Part shown: one piece after another, positions 59,327 through 64,000 of the stretch | Layout: each line of letters begins with the position of its first letter | Numbering within the stretch: position 1 is the stretch's first letter | DNA from: Sphingomonas sp. Leaf20 | Lineage (GTDB): Bacteria; Pseudomonadota; Alphaproteobacteria; Sphingomonadales; Sphingomonadaceae | Assembly: GCF_001421535.1 (NCBI RefSeq) | Contig: NZ_LMKN01000008.1 | Span: 326,855-390,854 of the forward strand | DNA: 64,000 nt | Direction of reading: 5' to 3' | Program-made: the position numbers and the translations under genes | Notes under the pieces: generated by a model | Database searches by the model: none | What the model saw: only the letters and a program-made list of their open reading frames with translations | What the model was told of the DNA's origin: nothing

Positions 59327-60727
59327 TCAGGACAGTGCGTCCTCGACCGCGGCGGAGCGCAGGATCACATAGCCGATCACCGCCGACACGACCGACGCAC
59401 CGAGGATCGCCAGCGACGCCATCTCCGTCCTCTGCGTATCGGGAAAGGCGAGATTGGCGATGAACAGCGAGATGGTGAAGCCGATTCCCGACAGCGCGCC
59501 GACACCCAGCACCATCCGCCATGTCACGCCGTCGGGACGCTGCGCCGCACCCGTCGTCACCGCGAGCCATGTCGCCAGCAGGAAGCCCAGCGGCTTGCCC
59601 AGCGCCAGCCCGGCGAACACGCCCATCCCGAGCAGCGATCCCGCGGCATCCGACAGCAGGTCGGCCGAGAAATGGATCCGGACGGCAGACAGCGCGAACA
59701 GCGGCAGGACGACGTACGACACCCAGGGGTTGAGCGTCTGGACGAGCCGTTCGGCGGGTTCGTCCGTCGCCTGGGCCATTTCCTCGATATAGCCGAGCTG
59801 CTTCTGCGCGGATGCCGTCGGCGCGCCCTCGTCGTGGCCGGACTCTGCCGCTTCGTTCGTCCTTGCCGCCGCGACGGCGCGTTTGAACCGGTCGATCGGT
59901 TCCTGCACGCGGTCGGCGAAGCGATCCTCGGACAGCCGCGAGCGCGTCGGTGACAGCAGCCCCAGCATGACCCCGGCGATCGTCGCGTGGATGCCCGACG
60001 CATAGGTCGCCGCCCATACGATCAACCCGAGTAGGACATAGGGGATCGGCGAGACGAGCCGGAGCCGCAGCAGCGCGAAGATCGCGGCATAGGCCAGCAC
60101 CGCGGTGATCACCATGCGGATGTCGATTGCCTCGGTATAGGCGGTCGCGATCACGAGCAGGCCGCCGACATCGTCGATCGCGGCAAAGGCGAGCAGCACC
60201 GCGCGCAGCGACGCGGGCAGGCGGGTGGCGAACATGCCGATGATCGCCAGCGCGAACGCGGTATCCGAGGTGATCACCGTACCCCAGCCGCTCGCGGTAT
60301 CGGTGCCGTGGTTGAACGCGAGATAGACCGCGACGGGCATGAGTATCCCGCCGATCGCGCCTGCCAGCGGGAAGGTCGCGGTGCGGATCGTCGAGAGCGA
60401 GCCCTTGGTGAATTCGCGTTTCACCTCGGCGCCGATGATCAGGAAGAACAACGGCAACAGTGCCTCGTCGACCCAGTCGGCCAGCGGATGCGCCGCGCGG
60501 AACGTCCCCAGACGGATCTCGAGGACATTGTCCCACAGCGCCTCATAGCCATGCGCGAGCGGCGAATTGGTGCAGACGAGCGCGATGATCGTCGCGATCA
60601 GCAACGGGCCGCCAACCACCTGGTCGGCGGCAAAGAACGGGGCGATCCGGTGGAGAAACGACGCGGCAACGGGCGAATGATGCGCACGCGCGGCAAGCTT
60701 GCCGGACAATCGGGGGGTCAGTGACAT
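59327..60727 (-). CDS. nhaA: Na+/H+ antiporter NhaA
   Basis: A 466-residue inner-membrane antiporter with about 12 helices. The paired acids of the ion site are present in FAAIDDVGGLLVIA, and family segments DEALLPLFFLIIGAEVKREF and SGIGFTISLFIANLAF are clear. It exports Na+ in exchange for H+ at alkaline pH. Compared with E. coli NhaA (388 residues) it has an extra hydrophilic insert of about 65 residues before the TLNPWVSYVVLPLFAL helix. ATG at 60727. Confidence 0.94.
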   Translation of the reverse strand: MSLTPRLSGKLAARAHHSPVAASFLHRIAPFFAADQVVGGPLLIATIIALVCTNSPLAHGYEALWDNVLEIRLGTFRAAHPLADWVDEALLPLFFLIIGAEVKREFTKGSLSTIRTATFPLAGAIGGILMPVAVYLAFNHGTDTASGWGTVITSDTAFALAIIGMFATRLPASLRAVLLAFAAIDDVGGLLVIATAYTEAIDIRMVITAVLAYAAIFALLRLRLVSPIPYVLLGLIVWAATYASGIHATIAGVMLGLLSPTRSRLSEDRFADRVQEPIDRFKRAVAAARTNEAAESGHDEGAPTASAQKQLGYIEEMAQATDEPAERLVQTLNPWVSYVVLPLFALSAVRIHFSADLLSDAAGSLLGMGVFAGLALGKPLGFLLATWLAVTTGAAQRPDGVTWRMVLGVGALSGIGFTISLFIANLAFPDTQRTEMASLAILGASVVSAVIGYVILRSAAVEDALS

Positions 60728-60841
60728 GGGGTTCCTAATCGCGGCGGTCAGGCTCGCGCTTTCGTGCTCAACGGAGGAACGACCCCGTGGTATCCCTTGG
60801 CCGTCTGCGCGAGGCTGTGCGCAGGCCGGGGTCCGGGATCG

Positions 60842-61444
60842 ATGGCGCGTGCGACGAAACTGAAGGTGTACCGGACGGTCGCGGGATTCCACGACGCCTA
60901 TGTCGCCGCGCCGAGCCAGAAGGCGGCGCTCAGGGCATGGGGCAGCGACCGCGACCTCTTCGCGCGGGGTATCGCCGAACAGGTCACCGACCCGGCGCTG
61001 ACCGCCGAACCGCTGGCCGCGCCGGGCACCGTCGTGAAGCGGTCGCGCGGGACGAGCGCCGAACAGATCGCGGCGCTGCCCGATCCGCAGCCAGACACAC
61101 CGGAGCGCGATGCCTCGACGGGCAAAGCGCGCGCAAAACCACCATCGCCCGGCTCGGCCGGGGCGAAGTCCAAGGCCCCGGCCAAACCTCCGCCTCGTGC
61201 GAAGCCCGATCCGAAGCCGAGCGGAACCGCGCTCGATGCTGCCGAAGAGACGCTGGCGGCGGTCAAGGCGGACTATGCAGGACGCGAGCGCGCGCTGGCG
61301 GCACGTGAGGCGGCGCTGACACGCGAACGTCGGGTGTTCGACCGCGACCGGGCGGCGGCGCTCGACGCGGCGCAGACGGCGCGCGACGACGCGCAGGCGC
61401 GCTATGATGCGGCGCTGCGGACGTGGCGGGCGGCGCGGGGATAG
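60842..61444 (+). CDS. Hypothetical protein with conserved N-terminus and coiled-coil tail
   Basis: A 200-residue protein. Residues 6-70 are a compact conserved module (KVYRTVAGFHDAYVAAPSQK, DRDLFARGIAEQVTD, GTVVKRSRGT) seen in sphingomonad proteins often labelled cell-envelope or TolA-like. A Pro/Lys/Ala-rich linker (about 80-130) and an Ala/Arg/Glu coiled coil (about 130-198) follow. I see no signal peptide or membrane helix, so the TolA label is not supported here. ATG at 60842 has a weak ribosome site. Confidence 0.72.
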   Translation: MARATKLKVYRTVAGFHDAYVAAPSQKAALRAWGSDRDLFARGIAEQVTDPALTAEPLAAPGTVVKRSRGTSAEQIAALPDPQPDTPERDASTGKARAKPPSPGSAGAKSKAPAKPPPRAKPDPKPSGTALDAAEETLAAVKADYAGRERALAAREAALTRERRVFDRDRAAALDAAQTARDDAQARYDAALRTWRAARG

Positions 61445-61526
61445 GGCGGGCCGGCGGTTCTGCGGCGCGGCACGTCTTGCACTGCGGGGATGGACCGCTA
61501 TCGGGCAGGACGATGAAGGACATGCC

Positions 61527-61730
61527 ATGACGACTATCGGGACCAAGGTCGACGAGACCGGCACGCTGATCCGCGACGGCGGCGCATTCTTCTTGCGTCG
61601 CGACCTGGGCGGCCGGTATCAGCTCGAGCTGCAGCGGACACCGGTCGATCTGGTCGAGAAGCGCGTGCGGCTGGTCGGGACGCTGGTGGCCCCCGATCTC
61701 GTCAATGCCGATGGCGTCGCGCCGGCCTGA
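61527..61730 (+). CDS. DUF5818-like small protein (67 aa)
   Basis: A 67-residue beta-rich protein: DETGTLIRDGGAFFLRRDLGG, then RVRLVGTLVAPDLVNADGV. The pattern ETGTL-x-FxLRRD-GG plus VRVxGT fits DUF5818, a sphingomonad family of unknown function. ATG at 61527 follows GAAGGACATGCC. Stand-alone or co-transcribed with the gene ending at 61444. Confidence 0.72.
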   Translation: MTTIGTKVDETGTLIRDGGAFFLRRDLGGRYQLELQRTPVDLVEKRVRLVGTLVAPDLVNADGVAPA

Positions 61731-61841
61731 GCGATCACCGACGGCCTGGTTTCGGCCGCGCGGGTGCGTGACGGGTGGACCCCCCGACCGACGATGCTAC
61801 ACCGCAGCCCTGGTCCCGGAGACCGGCACAGGGAGAAAAGC

Positions 61842-63650
61842 ATGCATCGTCGTCGTTTCCTCGCAAGCGCGGCTGCCGCGTCGGTTCTGGGTGCGCTGCC
61901 GATGCGCGCGGGCGCAGCCGCGGGCGGCCGGGATGCCGCGCTCCGGACGATGCTCGACCGGTTCTTCTATGCGCGGCTCGACGAATCTCCCGAACAGGCG
62001 ACGCGTCTCGGGCTCGACACGGGAAGCCGCATCGCGCTGAGGGCGAAACTCGACGACCAGTCCGCGACCGGGCGTGCGCGCGAACTGGCGCGCGCGAAGG
62101 CCGAGCTCGGCGAACTCAAGGCGTTCGGGACGCAGGGACTGTCGCGCGACGCGGCGCTCGATCACGAGATCGTGACGTATCAGCTCAGCCGCGCGACCGC
62201 CGGCGCCGCGCGGTTCACCTATGGCAGCAGCCTCGGCCGGTACGCGCCCTATGTCCTGAGCCAGTTGACCGGGCCGTACCGCGACGTTCCCGATTTCCTC
62301 GAATCGCAGGCCCGGGTGCGCGATGCGGGCGAGGCCGACGCCTATCTCGCGCGGCTCGCAGCATTCCCCAAGGCGATCGACGACAGCAGCGAGCAACAGC
62401 GCAGCGATGCCGCGCGCGGCGTGTTCGCGCCCGATTACATCCTCGACACGACGCTGAAACAGCTCGCCAGCGCGATGGAGGGCCCCGCGGATCGCACCGT
62501 GATGGTGACGAGCTTCGCCGCCAAGCTGAAGGCGGTGAACCTGCCCGCGGACCGCGTGGCCAAGGCGACCGCGATCGTCGAGCGCGACGTGTTCCCCGCG
62601 CTGGAGCGGCAGCGCGCGCTGGTGGCGGGGTTGCGGACCAAGGCGGTCCATGACGCGGGATGCTGGCGGCTTCCCGATGGCGACGCCTATTATGCGGCGG
62701 CGGCGGAAGCGGCCACGACGGTGGCGATGACGGGGGAGGAGATCCACCGGCTCGGTCTGGCGCAGGTCGCCGAGATCGGCGCGCGGATCGACACGATCCT
62801 GAAAGCGCAGGGCATGACCCAGGGTACGGTTGGCGATCGCCTCGTCGCGCTCAACAAGCGCCCCGACCAGCTATACCCCAATACCGATCCGGGTCGTGAC
62901 GCGTTGCTCGCGCAGCTCAACCGTCAGATCGCGGCGATGCAGGCGCGTCTGCCCGAGGCGTTCAACATGCTGCCAAAGGCCCCCGTCGAGGTCCGTCGCG
63001 TGCCGCCGACGATCCAGGCGGGCGCGCCGGGCGGCTATTATCAGAACGCGTCGCTCGATGGGTCGCGACCGGCGATCTATTACATCAACCTGCGCGATAC
63101 GTTCGACCGGCCGAAATTCGGGCTGGCGACGCTGACTCACCACGAAGCCGTGCCGGGGCACCATCTGCAGGTCAGCGTCGCGCTTGAGAGCACGCAGATC
63201 CCGCTGATCCGGCGGCGCGGGTTCTTCAGCGGCTATTCGGAAGGCTGGGCGCTCTATGCCGAACAGCTCGCCGACGAGATGGGGATGTATGACGGCGATC
63301 CGCTGGGGCAGGTCGGCTATCTCCAGTCGCTGCTGTTCCGCGCGACGCGGCTGGTGGTCGACAGCGGCATGCACGCCAAGCGCTGGAGCCGCGAAAAGGC
63401 GACCGATTATCTGATCGCGACGACGGGGATCGCGCGCGGGCGCAGCCAGGGCGAGATCGATCGCTATACGGTCTGGCCCGGGCAGGCGTGCAGCTACAAG
63501 ATCGGCCATACGATGTGGACGCGGCTGCGTGCCGAGGCGCAGAAAAAGCCCGGCTATACGCTTAAGGGGTTCCACGACATCCTGGCAAAGGGCGCGATGC
63601 CGCTCGCGATCCTCGAACGCGTCGTGCAGCGCGGCGATATCACCACGTGA
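61842..63650 (+). CDS. Tat-exported DUF885 family protein (putative metallopeptidase)
   Basis: A 602-residue protein. The N-terminus MHRRRFLASAAAASVLGALP is a twin-arginine type signal cleaved near AGA. The body matches DUF885 (M32/M3-like architecture) with the zinc-type motif HHEAVPGHHLQV near residue 430 and a following GWALYAEQLADEMG Glu helix. Such proteins are presumed periplasmic peptidases; substrate unknown. ATG at 61842 follows GGGAGAAAAGC; the longer upstream frame is not supported. Confidence 0.9.
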   Translation: MHRRRFLASAAAASVLGALPMRAGAAAGGRDAALRTMLDRFFYARLDESPEQATRLGLDTGSRIALRAKLDDQSATGRARELARAKAELGELKAFGTQGLSRDAALDHEIVTYQLSRATAGAARFTYGSSLGRYAPYVLSQLTGPYRDVPDFLESQARVRDAGEADAYLARLAAFPKAIDDSSEQQRSDAARGVFAPDYILDTTLKQLASAMEGPADRTVMVTSFAAKLKAVNLPADRVAKATAIVERDVFPALERQRALVAGLRTKAVHDAGCWRLPDGDAYYAAAAEAATTVAMTGEEIHRLGLAQVAEIGARIDTILKAQGMTQGTVGDRLVALNKRPDQLYPNTDPGRDALLAQLNRQIAAMQARLPEAFNMLPKAPVEVRRVPPTIQAGAPGGYYQNASLDGSRPAIYYINLRDTFDRPKFGLATLTHHEAVPGHHLQVSVALESTQIPLIRRRGFFSGYSEGWALYAEQLADEMGMYDGDPLGQVGYLQSLLFRATRLVVDSGMHAKRWSREKATDYLIATTGIARGRSQGEIDRYTVWPGQACSYKIGHTMWTRLRAEAQKKPGYTLKGFHDILAKGAMPLAILERVVQRGDITT

Positions 63651-63838
63651 CATCGTGTCGCGTGGCGCCGCACACCGAGCCCCGGCGGATAGCGACGTCA
63701 GAATGCGCATGGGATCATTGATCGACGTCAAGGCGCTGGGCTATCTGGCGTCGCAAGACCGCGGTGGCGGAAGTGCGTGTGGCAGTAGCCGGGGGGATCG
63801 TTCGTTCCGCCTGTCCGTTCGCTGTCGGTCGAAACGGG

Positions 63839-64000
63839 ATGATGGTGGACACGGTGTTTGAGCGGACGGCGTTTTTGGGAGAGGCGGGACCGCTTGCCGT
63901 GCTGATCGGCGCGCGGGACTGGTCCGCGACGTCGCTGGGGCCGATCGAGTCCTGGCCGCAGCACCTGAAAACCGCAGTGTCGATCATCCTTCGGGCGCCG
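63839..64000 (+). CDS. PAS-type sensor histidine kinase, N-terminal fragment (cut by window end)
   Basis: The frame opens with two adjacent ATGs (63839, 63842) and runs off the right edge. The visible ~53 residues contain ARDWSATSLGPIESWPQ, a hallmark of the first PAS/GAF region of hybrid histidine kinases common in alphaproteobacteria (pattern DWSxTxLGPIESWP). Kinase and receiver domains would lie outside the window. The 188 bp upstream (63651-63838) hold nothing recognisable. Confidence 0.75.
   Translation, partial: MMVDTVFERTAFLGEAGPLAVLIGARDWSATSLGPIESWPQHLKTAVSIILRAP

Overview
The window is GC-rich, densely coded alphaproteobacterial DNA. I place it in a sphingomonad (Sphingomonas or a close relative). 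The reasons are the gene content (gshA-rsmE-ubiA-pmbA block, DUF3297, DUF2171 and DUF5818 proteins, glnD, hflKC-degP, Tat-exported SDR), promoter motifs of the alphaproteobacterial EcfG general-stress type, and many short palindromic intergenic repeats of the kind common in this group. I found no tRNA, rRNA, CRISPR array, phage or transposase gene. The assignment is by pattern recognition only.

Left end (1-15.8 kb): a TPR sulfotransferase (cut by the window edge) overlaps a TPR/glycosyltransferase-like gene. An AT-richer leader follows, then a single 12.4-kb gene for a 4130-residue autotransporter adhesin. Its passenger is made of Asn-Ser-Gly-rich beta-helix repeats and contains a recent tandem array of ~678-bp units. 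This is the most accessory-looking part of the window.

15.8-22.8 kb: a stress and signalling region. It has a Tat-exported SDR divergent from an epoxide-hydrolase-like gene that runs in frame into a secreted MRJP/Yellow-like protein. Both divergent genes carry EcfG-like promoters. DUF1810, PilZ, GlsB/YeaQ-type and PAS-LuxR genes follow.

22.9-30.6 kb: housekeeping genes gshA, rsmE, a small membrane protein, ubiA, pmbA, a CysQ-like phosphatase and typA. 30.7-42.1 kb: a secreted HExxH peptidase, an alcohol-dehydrogenase-like oxidoreductase, a TelA/XpaC-like pair, DUF3297, glnD, homoserine dehydrogenase, two related small secreted proteins and a CoA-binding protein. 42.2-48.7 kb: the Mrp/ApbC Fe-S carrier and an envelope proteostasis cluster (hflK, hflC, Do-type protease), then a HerA-like ATPase.

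48.7-64 kb: an M20 amidohydrolase, a 2-oxoglutarate/Fe(II) oxygenase, a Bcr/CflA-type MFS pump, a very acidic stress protein with a perfect EcfG-type promoter, a lipoprotein, an outer-membrane barrel protein, a membrane-anchored nuclease, a HigBA/RelE-type toxin-antitoxin pair, nrdB, small membrane proteins, DUF2171, nhaA, two sphingomonad-type hypotheticals, a Tat-exported DUF885 protein and the start of a PAS-type sensor kinase running off the right edge. Eleven palindromic repeats in four families sit only between genes; one appears to supply the stop codon of a neighbouring gene.
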